From the NCBI RefSeq assembly GCF_001942625.1, contig NZ_MLCL01000089.1, positions 62,001 through 126,000 of the forward strand: a DNA stretch of 64,000 nucleotides, read 5' to 3'. Below the pieces are notes generated by a model, which was not told where the DNA came from, did no database searches, and saw only the letters and a program-made list of their open reading frames with translations. The position numbers were made by a program, and so were the translations under genes. This document shows positions 16,885-27,007 of the stretch, one piece after another. This stretch comes from Mycobacterium syngnathidarum. Lineage in GTDB: Bacteria > Actinomycetota > Actinomycetes > Mycobacteriales > Mycobacteriaceae. The stretch's first letter is position 1. Each line of letters starts with the position of its first letter.

Positions 16885-17868
16885 ATGCCCGGACCACACC
16901 CGGCCGTGCCCCGCCATGGATCGTTCCGATCCCGCAGCGCATCCAAGGTCAGCAGCCTTACCCTGCGGAATGTCAGCGCCGCCCTCCCACCGGACACCGG
17001 CTGGGGGCTGTGGAGCTCACGCAAACTGATCGCGCGGATCATGGCCACCTTCGGACCGTCGTTGTCGGGAACCCGCGTCGAACGCGTCGACGTACGCACG
17101 GCCGATGGCAGGCGCGTCGTGGGCGAATGGGTACGCGGCCCGGGAGTGACCGAAGGCGAACGGGCCATCTACTACCTTCACGGCAGCGGGTTCGCGCTGT
17201 GCTCGCCGCAGACACACCGGCGGCTCACCGCATGGCTGTCACGCCTGACCGGACTGCCCGTGTTCTGCATCGACTACCGGCTGGCTCCCGAACACCGGTT
17301 CCCCGCCGCCGCCAACGACGTGCGGGCAGGTTGGAATTGGTTGTGCACCGAACGCGGCCTCCATCCGGACCGCATCGTGATGGCAGGCGACTCCGCAGGT
17401 GGGCACCTCGCCGTGGATCTGCTCCTGCAACCCGATGTCGCCCATCCCGCCGGGTTGGTGCTGTTCTCGCCCCTGATCGATCTGACGTTCACGCTTGCCC
17501 GTGCCCGGGAGAGCCTGTCCCCCGACCCCGCCATCCGCGTCGCCGATGCCGCTCGCCTCGTCGAGTTGTATTGCGGGAAAATCGATGTCACCCACCCTCG
17601 CCTGGCCCTGGATGTCGCAGGCGGGCGGCAGTTGCCGCGGACGCTGATCCAGGCCGGCGGCGCCGAGATGCTGCTCGCCGATGCCCGCTCGCTCGACGCG
17701 GACATCCGCACTGCGGGCGGGAATGCCGAACTGCAGGTGTGGCCCGATCAGGTCCACGTCTTCCAGGCCCTCCCTCGGCTCAGCCCAGAAGCCGTCCCAG
17801 CCATGCAACGGGCAGCGGGCTTCATCTCGGAGTCCCTGCGCTGCACCACCATCGAGGTGACCGGATGA
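16885..17868 (+). CDS. Alpha/beta hydrolase of the hormone-sensitive lipase family
   Basis: 327 residues. HSL-type marks are the oxyanion segment YYLHGSGF (HGSG in place of HGGG), FCIDYRLAPEHRFPAA, the nucleophile elbow GDSAGG, an Asp in EMLLADAR and a His in WPDQVHVF. It should hydrolyse a carboxyl ester or acetylated substrate in the cytosol. The start is placed at MPGPHP because GAGGAG lies seven to eight bases upstream; 17 open codons further up are less likely. First gene of the operon, overlapping the SDR gene by ATGA. The lipase/SDR/FMO content recalls the M. tuberculosis mymA operon, but the genes are not in that order. Confidence 0.83.
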   Translation: MPGPHPAVPRHGSFRSRSASKVSSLTLRNVSAALPPDTGWGLWSSRKLIARIMATFGPSLSGTRVERVDVRTADGRRVVGEWVRGPGVTEGERAIYYLHGSGFALCSPQTHRRLTAWLSRLTGLPVFCIDYRLAPEHRFPAAANDVRAGWNWLCTERGLHPDRIVMAGDSAGGHLAVDLLLQPDVAHPAGLVLFSPLIDLTFTLARARESLSPDPAIRVADAARLVELYCGKIDVTHPRLALDVAGGRQLPRTLIQAGGAEMLLADARSLDADIRTAGGNAELQVWPDQVHVFQALPRLSPEAVPAMQRAAGFISESLRCTTIEVTG

Positions 17869-18716
17869 ACATCCTCGGATCGGGCCGCAAGCGCAGCCGG
17901 CACGCCGACGCCGTTGTCACCGGAGCGGGCAGCGGCATCGGCGCGGCCTTTGCCCGCGAACTGGCCGCCCGCGGCGGCCGGGTGGTGTGCAGCGACATCG
18001 ACGAGGCCGCAGCCCGCGCCATCGCCGAAAGTATCGTCGTCGTCGGTGGGCAGGCCACCGCGGTGCGCTGCGACGTATCGCGGATCGAGGACGTCACGCA
18101 TCTCGCCGAGGCCGCACAAGCCTGGTTCGACGGTCCGCCATCGCTGGTCGTCAACAACGCCGGCGTCGGCGCCGGCGGCCAACCCATCGGCGAGGTCACC
18201 CTCGACGACTGGAACTGGGTGCTCGGCATCAACCTGTGGGGGCCGATCCACGGCTGCCACGTGTTCACTCCGATTCTGCGTGCCGCAGAAGGCAATCAGC
18301 CCCGCGGCATCATCAACGTCGCGTCCGCTGCCGCATTCGGCGCGGCTCCGGGGATGGCGGCCTACAACGTCAGCAAGGCTGGGACGCTGTCGCTGTCGGA
18401 GACGCTGGCCGCCGAGTTGGCCGGCACCGGGATCAACGTCACGGCGCTGTGCCCGACTTTCGTCAAGACCAACATCGTCGAAGCTGGCCGGATCACCGCC
18501 CAGTCGACGCAGCTCGCCGACCGGCTGATGCGCTGGACCGGGTTTTCCCCCGAACGTGTCGCCCGGATGTGCCTGGACACCAACGACCGCGGCGGCCTCT
18601 ACTGCATGCCGCAACCCGACGCCCGGATCGGTTGGGGCATCAAACGACTCACCCCGACGATCTACACCCGAGCCGTGGGTCTGACCACCCGCGTCACCAG
18701 TCACGAGGAGGTTTAG
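17865..18716 (+). CDS. Short-chain dehydrogenase/reductase
   Basis: 283 residues. Classical SDR marks: cofactor loop VTGAGSGIGAAFA, acidic CSDID after beta-2 (favouring NAD(H)), CDVS, VNNAGVG and catalytic YNVSK. Likely interconverts an alcohol and a ketone on the same pathway as the downstream monooxygenase. The start overlaps the lipase stop, and the stop is followed two bases later by the ferritin-like gene, with GAGGAGG just upstream of that start serving it. The C-terminal 40 residues (YCMPQPDARIGWGIKR) extend past the core fold. Confidence 0.85.
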   Translation: MNILGSGRKRSRHADAVVTGAGSGIGAAFARELAARGGRVVCSDIDEAAARAIAESIVVVGGQATAVRCDVSRIEDVTHLAEAAQAWFDGPPSLVVNNAGVGAGGQPIGEVTLDDWNWVLGINLWGPIHGCHVFTPILRAAEGNQPRGIINVASAAAFGAAPGMAAYNVSKAGTLSLSETLAAELAGTGINVTALCPTFVKTNIVEAGRITAQSTQLADRLMRWTGFSPERVARMCLDTNDRGGLYCMPQPDARIGWGIKRLTPTIYTRAVGLTTRVTSHEEV

Positions 18717-18718
18717 CC

Positions 18719-19639
18719 ATGGCCATGGATATGGAACGCATGCTGGCAAAGATCAAGGATCGCCAGTGGGCACTGGCCGACATCGACTGGGACGCGCCGG
18801 GCGCCGAGACCATCACCGACGAAATGCGGCCCAAGCTCAAGGCTTTCATGGCCGATCTGTGCTGGATCGAGAACGTCGGTGCGCGCGGGTTCGCCGCGCT
18901 GGCCAAGAAGGCTCCCACCCCGACCATCGCCGAGATCTACCGCTACTTCCACGCCGAGGAGCAGCGGCATGCCAATGCCGAACTGGCCCTGATGAAGCGC
19001 TGGGGCATGCTCGACGACGGCGAGATGCCCGAACCGAACGTCAACATCCGGTTGGCCATCGAGTGGCTGGACACCTTCTCCGACAACATGTCACTCTCGG
19101 TGCTAGGCACCGTCATCCCGATGCTCGAGGTGGCCCTCGACGGGGCACTGTTGAAGTTCCTGCTCGAAGAGGTCGACGACCCCGTGTGCCACCAGGTCTT
19201 CGAGAAGATCAACAACGACGAATCCCGCCATATCGCGGTGGATTTCGAGGTGCTCAACATGATCGGCAACTCCACCGCGCGGAGACTGGCGGTCGAATTC
19301 GTCGGCAACGTGGCGTCCCCCGGCGTCATCATCGGCACGTTGATGTATGTGCCGCTGCTCAACCGGATGCGCAACAACATCGTCGACATGGGTCTGCAAC
19401 CGGAGAAGCTGTACAAGGCGATGATGCGCTTCAAGGAGATCGGCGGCCGCGGTGAGTACACCTGGCGGGTCCCGACGTATCAGCTGCTCAAGTTGCACGG
19501 CCGGGTGGTCACCAACCCACGCCACCCCTATCACTGGATCGCGAACCCGATGGTGTGGGCGTCCGACCGCTATCCGAAGACGTTGCTGCGACCCATCCCC
19601 AGCTGGTTCAAAGAGCTGACCCACGAGCCGGCGGCCTGA
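18719..19639 (+). CDS. Ferritin-like diiron protein
   Basis: 306 residues, mostly helical. Two ExxH pairs are visible, FHAEEQRHANAE and NNDESRHIAVDF, with additional carboxylates in helices WIENVGARG and MLEVALDGALLKF. This spacing fits a ferritin-like four-helix bundle binding two irons, as in reductase/oxygenase-type diiron proteins. The role in the operon may be oxygen activation or hydroxylation of a lipid-like or aromatic substrate; no specific enzyme is recognised. The ribosome-binding site is strong (GAGGAGG). Followed one base later by the flavin monooxygenase. Confidence 0.72.
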   Translation: MAMDMERMLAKIKDRQWALADIDWDAPGAETITDEMRPKLKAFMADLCWIENVGARGFAALAKKAPTPTIAEIYRYFHAEEQRHANAELALMKRWGMLDDGEMPEPNVNIRLAIEWLDTFSDNMSLSVLGTVIPMLEVALDGALLKFLLEEVDDPVCHQVFEKINNDESRHIAVDFEVLNMIGNSTARRLAVEFVGNVASPGVIIGTLMYVPLLNRMRNNIVDMGLQPEKLYKAMMRFKEIGGRGEYTWRVPTYQLLKLHGRVVTNPRHPYHWIANPMVWASDRYPKTLLRPIPSWFKELTHEPAA

Positions 19640-19640
19640 C

Positions 19641-21155
19641 ATGCGTACGTACGACACCCTGATCGTCGGCGCCGGGTTCACCGGTATCGGCACCGCGATC
19701 AAACTCATCGAGGCCGGCGTCGACGACTTCGTGATCCTGGACCGTTCCGACCGGGTCGGTGGAACCTGGCGCGACAACACCTATCCCGGTGCGGCGTGCG
19801 ATATTCCGTCACTGCTGTACTCGTTCTCGTTCGTCAGGAACCCGGACTGGTCACGGGCGTACTCGCCGGCCGGTGAAATCCGTCAGCACATCGAGGGCAT
19901 GGTCGACACCTTCGACCTGCGCCGGCGCATCCAGTTCGGGATCGAGGTCAACGGCCTCGCCTTCGACGAGACCGAGGACGTCTGGACGGTCAAGACCACG
20001 GGCCGCAAGCAATTTCGGGCCCGCACCGTCGTGCTGGCGTCGGGCCCCCTGCCGGACCATAAATGGCCGGATATCCGTGGACTGGACACCTACCAGGGGC
20101 ACAAGATCCATAGTGCGAACTGGGACCACGACTACGACTTCACCGGCAAGCGCGTCGCCGTCATCGGCACCGGAGCCAGCGCGGTGCAGATCATCCCGGA
20201 ACTGGTGAAGACCGCGGGCTTCGTCAAAGTGTTCCAACGTACCCCGGGCTGGGTGATCCCCCGCCTGGACATCGCCACGCCCCCGGTCGCGCGCAGCTTG
20301 TTCGCCAAAGTTCCTGCCGCACAACAGCTCGCCCGGCAGATCCTGTTCTGGGGTCATGAGGCGAGCGCGACGGCGATGGTGTGGGACACCCCGCTGACAG
20401 GACTGGTGGCCCGGCTCGGCAAGGCGCACCTGCGCCGGCAGGTTGCCGACCCTTGGCTGCGCAGGCAGCTGACCCCGGATTTCACCCCGGGCTGCAAGCG
20501 GATGCTGGTGTCCAGTGATTACTACCCGGCTCTGCAGCGCGACAACTGCAAGCTGATCGACTGGCCCATCGCCACGATGAGCCCGGTGGGCATCCGCACC
20601 AGCGACGGCATCGAACACCACCTCGACGCGATCGTGTTCGCCACCGGCTTCGACGTCCATCTCACCGGCCCGCCGTATCCGGTCACCGGCGTGGGCGGCC
20701 GGTCCCTGGCCGACGAGTGGAAAGGCGGCGCCCAGGCATACAAGAGCATCAACGTCCACGGGTACCCGAACCTGTTCCTGATGACCGGACCCAACTCCGG
20801 GCCGGGACACAACTCGCTGCTGGTCTACGTCGAGGGTCAGATCGACTACGCCGTCACCGGCATCACCACGATCCTGCGCAAGAATCTCCGCTACCTCGAC
20901 GTGCGAGCCGCCGTCCAGGAGCGGCACAACACCCGACTTCAGCAGCGGTTGACGAAGACCACCTGGATGTCGGGGTGCACCAGCTGGTATCTGACCGCCG
21001 ACGGATTCAACGCGTCGATGTATCCCGGAACCGCCACCCAGTATCTTCGACAGATGCGGGATTTCCGGCTGGGCGACTATGAGGTAGCGGTGCGGGACGC
21101 GCCGAGTCCCACTTCAGCACGCGACGCAGCTGTCGCGATCAGCTCCTCGGCGTGA
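19641..21155 (+). CDS. FAD-dependent Baeyer-Villiger-type monooxygenase
   Basis: 504 residues. N-terminal FAD loop VGAGFTGIG, GGTWRDNTYPGAACD, then the type I BVMO fingerprint as YQGHKIHSANWD (Tyr replacing the usual Phe) and the NADPH loop VIGTGASAVQ. These enzymes insert oxygen next to a ketone to give an ester or lactone, which would suit an SDR making the ketone and a lipase opening the ester, both in this operon. Matches the general size of MymA/EthA-type proteins. Catalytic pairing is inferred; the fingerprint is seen. Confidence 0.87.
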   Translation: MRTYDTLIVGAGFTGIGTAIKLIEAGVDDFVILDRSDRVGGTWRDNTYPGAACDIPSLLYSFSFVRNPDWSRAYSPAGEIRQHIEGMVDTFDLRRRIQFGIEVNGLAFDETEDVWTVKTTGRKQFRARTVVLASGPLPDHKWPDIRGLDTYQGHKIHSANWDHDYDFTGKRVAVIGTGASAVQIIPELVKTAGFVKVFQRTPGWVIPRLDIATPPVARSLFAKVPAAQQLARQILFWGHEASATAMVWDTPLTGLVARLGKAHLRRQVADPWLRRQLTPDFTPGCKRMLVSSDYYPALQRDNCKLIDWPIATMSPVGIRTSDGIEHHLDAIVFATGFDVHLTGPPYPVTGVGGRSLADEWKGGAQAYKSINVHGYPNLFLMTGPNSGPGHNSLLVYVEGQIDYAVTGITTILRKNLRYLDVRAAVQERHNTRLQQRLTKTTWMSGCTSWYLTADGFNASMYPGTATQYLRQMRDFRLGDYEVAVRDAPSPTSARDAAVAISSSA

Positions 21156-22075
21156 TGGCGGCCAAGCAGCCCCGGCCGCCGGCCGGCGCCATCTCGACCA
21201 TCCTCACCGGTCTGCGCCGGGCCCCCAGGCAGATCCGGCGCGGATCGCGCGACGTCATCGAGACGGCGGTGTCGCAGCTCTTCGACGCCGCCGTGCAACC
21301 GCACGGCGCCGCCGCATCGGGCGAGTACCGGATCGAGGAGCTCGCCCGGCTTGCCGACACGACCACCCGCAACATTCGGGTGTACCGAGACCGGGGCCTG
21401 CTGCACCCGCCACTGCGGGTGGGCCGGATCGCGTTGTTCAACGACACCCACCTCACCCGGCTGCGCTTGATCACCTCGATGCTGGACCGGGGCTACAACA
21501 TCGCGCACGTTCACGAGATGCTCAGCGCCTGGGAACAGGGCAAGGACATCGGCGATGTGCTGGGCTTGGAGGACGCCATCGCGGGCAACTGGGCGACCGA
21601 GAAACCCGAACGGGTGCCGCTCGGGCACGCCAAACGGCTGGTCGCCGACGACTCGGCCTTCGACAGGCTGGTCGGCAACGGCGTGATCAAGATCGAGAAG
21701 ACCTCGGATGAGGCAATCATCGTGCGACCCAAGCTGATCGAGGCATTCAACGAAGTCCGGCGGTACGGTGTCCCGATCGACAAATTGATCGATGTACACG
21801 AGCAGGTGCTGCCGCTGCTGGATCAGATCAGCTCGATCCTGGTGCGGGCGGGTGTGGAGCAGGTGTCCCAGAAGATCAAACCCGGCGAGTCGCTGCCCGC
21901 CGATACCGAAGTGGCCGAACTGATCACGATGTTGATCCAGTTCCGTACCCAGGCCGTCTCCGCGGTCAGCGCGACGCTGGCCGCCTCGATCGAATCGACC
22001 ATCGAATCGGTGGTCAGTCAGATGTTGACCGAGTACGTCGAGAAGGCGGCGACGAATCCCGGCGAGCAGACGTAA
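21155..22075 (+). CDS. MerR-family transcriptional regulator
   Basis: 306 residues. The N-terminal winged-helix domain reads YRIEELARLADTTTRNIRVYRDRGLLHPP, the MerR signature, followed by FNDTHLTRLRLITSMLDRGYNIAHVHEML. The C-terminal 150 residues are helical and probably sense a ligand. The start overlaps the monooxygenase stop (GTGATG: either codon could serve), so it is the last gene of the operon and probably its own regulator. It ends on GAGCAGACGTAA, identical to part of the hairpin repeat found elsewhere in the window. The convergent guaA stop follows without a gap. Confidence 0.85.
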   Translation: MAAKQPRPPAGAISTILTGLRRAPRQIRRGSRDVIETAVSQLFDAAVQPHGAAASGEYRIEELARLADTTTRNIRVYRDRGLLHPPLRVGRIALFNDTHLTRLRLITSMLDRGYNIAHVHEMLSAWEQGKDIGDVLGLEDAIAGNWATEKPERVPLGHAKRLVADDSAFDRLVGNGVIKIEKTSDEAIIVRPKLIEAFNEVRRYGVPIDKLIDVHEQVLPLLDQISSILVRAGVEQVSQKIKPGESLPADTEVAELITMLIQFRTQAVSAVSATLAASIESTIESVVSQMLTEYVEKAATNPGEQT

Positions 22076-23629
<1,554 letters not shown>

Positions 23630-23744
23630 CGCAACAGTCTAGAGGGCAGGTCAGAGCGTGCTTGACGTGCCGGAAAACTTGGTAGGCGGATACCGCGGGC
23701 CGCCGGAGCCGTGTTTAAACCCACCCTTGGCGCGGCGACTACGC

Positions 23745-24515
23745 ATGATGGAGTGGACGTCGGCGAAAGCGAGGACCGTTGTGCTGGGCTTGCCCGAGCA
23801 GATCACCGCCTGCCTGTTCGATCTCGATGGTGTGCTGACCGATACGGCCAGCGTGCACAAGAAGGCCTGGAAGGCCATGTTCGACGAGTACCTCGAAGGC
23901 CGGGCCGACCGCACCGGTGAGCCGTACACACCGTTCGACGTCGACGGCGACTACCTGCGCTACGTCGACGGCAAGCGCCGACAGGACGGCGTGCGGACGT
24001 TCCTGTCGAGCCGGGGAATCGAACTACCCGAGGGCACACCGGATGATCCCGCCGAAGCCGGCACCATCGAGGGCCTGGGCAACCGGAAGAACGCGATGTT
24101 TCACCAGACACTGCAGAAAGACGGGGTCGAGGTGTTCGAGGGATCGCGACGATATCTGCAAGCCGTGGCCGATGCAGGGCTGCGCCGGGCCGTGGTGTCC
24201 TCCAGCGCCAATACCGAGGAAGTCCTCAGGATCACCGGTTTGGACACCTACATCGAGCGGCGGGTGGACGGCGTGACGATGCGCGAGGAGAACATTGCCG
24301 GCAAGCCGGCGCCGGACAGCTTCCTACGTGCCGCCGAACTCCTCGACGTCTCCCCCGCCCAGGCCGCGGTGTTCGAGGACGCGCTGGCCGGGGTCGCGGC
24401 AGGCAGAGCCGGAAAATTCGGATTCGTCATCGGCGTGGACCGGGTCGGGCAGGCCCAGCAGCTTCGCCGCGACGGCGCCGACGTCGTCGTCACCGACCTC
24501 GCGGAGTTGATGTAA
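23745..24515 (+). CDS. HAD-family beta-phosphoglucomutase
   Basis: About 256 residues. HAD motif [14 protein letters not shown] carries the nucleophile Asp and the acid/base Asp two residues on. Motif II is VVSSSAN, the Lys is in [10 protein letters not shown], and motif III is [11 protein letters not shown]. Converts beta-glucose-1-phosphate to glucose-6-phosphate. It sits four bases before a GH65 phosphorylase gene that would release that sugar phosphate, and matches Rv3400. The start is uncertain: [12 protein letters not shown] gives an N-terminus like Rv3400, while GTG 23781 has the better ribosome-binding site. Confidence 0.85.
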   Translation: MMEWTSAKARTVVLGLPEQITACLFDLDGVLTDTASVHKKAWKAMFDEYLEGRADRTGEPYTPFDVDGDYLRYVDGKRRQDGVRTFLSSRGIELPEGTPDDPAEAGTIEGLGNRKNAMFHQTLQKDGVEVFEGSRRYLQAVADAGLRRAVVSSSANTEEVLRITGLDTYIERRVDGVTMREENIAGKPAPDSFLRAAELLDVSPAQAAVFEDALAGVAAGRAGKFGFVIGVDRVGQAQQLRRDGADVVVTDLAELM

Positions 24516-24519
24516 CGCC

Positions 24520-26889
24520 ATGATGATCACCCACGAGGCCTATCCGGTGGAGCCGTGGCAGGTGCGCGAAACCCGTTTGGACCTCAACCTGCTGGCACAA
24601 TCCGAATCGTTGTTCGCGCTGTCGAACGGCCACATCGGCCTGCGCGGCAACCTCGACGAAGGCGAGCCCTACGGTCTGCCGGGCACCTACCTCGCCGGGT
24701 TCTTCGAGGTGCGCCCGCTGCCCTATGCCGAGGCCGGGTTCGGCTACCCCGAGGCCGGCCAGACCGTCGTCGACGTCACCAACGGCAAGCTGCTGCGGTT
24801 GCTCGTCGACGACGAGCCCTTCGACGTGCGCTACGGCGAGCTGATCGATCACGAACGCACACTGGACCTACGCGCCGGAACCCTGACGCGCCTCGCCCAC
24901 TGGCGCTCCCCGGCGGGCAAACAGGTCCGGATTCTCTCGACGCGTCTGGTGTCGTTCGCGCACCGCGGCGTGGCGGCCGTCGAGTACATCGTCGAGGCGC
25001 TCGACGAATTCGTCCGCGTGACGGTGCAATCCGAACTCGTCACCAACGAGGACCAGCCCGAGACCTCCGACGACCCCCGGGTCTCGGCGGTGCTCAAACA
25101 TCCGCTGCACGCCGTCCACCATGAAAACACCGACAGCGGTGCGCTTCTGGTGCACCGCACGGTCGGCAGTGGCCTGATGATGGCGGCCGCGATGGATCAC
25201 GACGTCGAGGTGCCCGGGCGGGTCGAGGTCAGCACCGATTCGCGTGAGGACCTGGCCCGCACCACCGTCATCTGCGGCCTGCGGGCCGGGCAGAAGCTGC
25301 GCATCGTCAAATACCTCGGGTACGGATGGTCCAGCCTGCGATCGCGTCCGGCCTTGCGCGACCAGGCCGCTGCGGCCATCACCGGTGCCCGCTACAGCGG
25401 GTGGCAGGGGCTGCTGGACTCTCAGCGGGCCTACCTCGACGAATTCTGGGACTGCGCCGACGTCGAAGTCGAAGGCGACCCCGATTGCCAGCAGGCAGTG
25501 CGGTTCGGACTGTTCCACGTGCTGCAGGCCAGCGCCCGCGCCGAGCGGCGTGCCATCGCAGGCAAGGGACTGACCGGCACCGGCTATGACGGGCATGCCT
25601 TCTGGGACACCGAGGGTTTCGTGCTGCCGGTGCTGACGTACACCAAGCCGCAGGCGGCCGCCGACGCCCTGAGGTGGCGGGCCTCCACGCTCGATCTCGC
25701 CCGAGAGCGTGCGAAGCAGCTCGATCTGGACGGCGCCAGCTTCCCGTGGCGCACCATCCGCGGCGAGGAGTGCTCGGCCTATTGGCCTGCGGGCACCGCC
25801 GCGTGGCACATCAATGCCGACATCGCCGCGGCGTTCGAGCGCTATCGCGTTGTCACCGGCGATGATTCGCTGGAGCAGGAATGCGGGCTCACGGTGCTGG
25901 TGGACACCGCCCGGCTGTGGATGTCCTTGGGCCATCACGATCGCCACGGGATCTGGCATCTGGACGGGGTGACCGGACCCGACGAGTACACCGCGGTGGT
26001 GCGCGACAACGTGTTCACCAACCTGATGGCCGCACACAACCTGCGGGTGGCCGCTGCCGCGTGCACCCGCCATCCCGACGCCTCCTACGCGTTGGGCGTG
26101 ACCACCGAGGAGACCGCGGCCTGGCGTGACGCCGCCGATGCCGCCCACATTCCCTACGACGAGGAGTTGGGGGTGCACCCGCAGTGCCAGGGCTTCACAA
26201 CGCTGGCCGAATGGGATTTCTCCGCCAACACCTCCTACCCGCTGCTGCTGCACGAACCCTATGTCCGGCTCTACCCGGCCCAGGTGCTCAAGCAGGCCGA
26301 TCTCGTGCTGGCCATGCAGTGGCAGAGCCATGCGTTCACCGCGGAGCAGAAGGCCCGCAACGTCGACTACTACGAGCGGCGCACCACCCGGGACTCGTCG
26401 CTGTCGGCATGTACCCAGGCAGTCATGTGCGCCGAGGTCGGCCACCTCGAGCTGGCCCACGACTACGCCTACGAGGCCGCGCTGATCGATCTACGTGATC
26501 TGCACCGAAACACCCGCGATGGCCTGCACATGGCCTCGCTGGCCGGGACATGGACCGCGCTGGTGGCCGGTTTCGGCGGGCTGCGGGACGACGAGAGCAC
26601 CCTGTCCCTGGACCCGCACCTGCCCGACGGCATCTCGTGTCTACGGTTTCGGTTGCTGTGGAAGGGTTTTCGGGTGACAGTCGATGCGCACCACGAAGAC
26701 GTCACCTACACGTTGCGCGACGGGCCCGACGGGACGCTCACCATCCGTCATGCCGGAGACGACGTCGTGCTCGACACCAGTGGACCGACTACCGTCGCCA
26801 TCACGCCTCTCCATCCACTGCTGCCGCCCCCGCATCAGCCACCCGGCAAGGAACCGGTACGCCGTCGCGCGGGCCACTCCGACCGATAA
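24520..26889 (+). CDS. Glycoside hydrolase family 65 disaccharide phosphorylase
   Basis: 789 residues, full length for GH65 (maltose, trehalose or kojibiose phosphorylases). The N-terminal beta-sandwich begins with LDLNLLAQSESLFALSNGHIGLRGNLDEG. The (alpha/alpha)6 barrel carries the acid/base Glu in GVTGPDEYTAVVRDN. TTRDSSLSACTQ corresponds to the phosphate-binding loop, with Arg where maltose phosphorylases I know have His. Together with the beta-phosphoglucomutase it would feed a glucose disaccharide into glucose-6-phosphate. Matches Rv3401. Phosphorolysis is inferred; hydrolysis cannot be excluded. Confidence 0.85.
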   Translation: MMITHEAYPVEPWQVRETRLDLNLLAQSESLFALSNGHIGLRGNLDEGEPYGLPGTYLAGFFEVRPLPYAEAGFGYPEAGQTVVDVTNGKLLRLLVDDEPFDVRYGELIDHERTLDLRAGTLTRLAHWRSPAGKQVRILSTRLVSFAHRGVAAVEYIVEALDEFVRVTVQSELVTNEDQPETSDDPRVSAVLKHPLHAVHHENTDSGALLVHRTVGSGLMMAAAMDHDVEVPGRVEVSTDSREDLARTTVICGLRAGQKLRIVKYLGYGWSSLRSRPALRDQAAAAITGARYSGWQGLLDSQRAYLDEFWDCADVEVEGDPDCQQAVRFGLFHVLQASARAERRAIAGKGLTGTGYDGHAFWDTEGFVLPVLTYTKPQAAADALRWRASTLDLARERAKQLDLDGASFPWRTIRGEECSAYWPAGTAAWHINADIAAAFERYRVVTGDDSLEQECGLTVLVDTARLWMSLGHHDRHGIWHLDGVTGPDEYTAVVRDNVFTNLMAAHNLRVAAAACTRHPDASYALGVTTEETAAWRDAADAAHIPYDEELGVHPQCQGFTTLAEWDFSANTSYPLLLHEPYVRLYPAQVLKQADLVLAMQWQSHAFTAEQKARNVDYYERRTTRDSSLSACTQAVMCAEVGHLELAHDYAYEAALIDLRDLHRNTRDGLHMASLAGTWTALVAGFGGLRDDESTLSLDPHLPDGISCLRFRLLWKGFRVTVDAHHEDVTYTLRDGPDGTLTIRHAGDDVVLDTSGPTTVAITPLHPLLPPPHQPPGKEPVRRRAGHSDR

Positions 26890-27007
26890 GAGCACCCGAA
26901 CGGGGTTTGGAGTCACAACGTCGGCGGGTACCCGGCACTCGTAGGTCCCAGTGGTGGCGTTGCCGCGCGCGCAGCGCCGGCTGCTGAACAGCGAAAGGAG
27001 CGACGGG

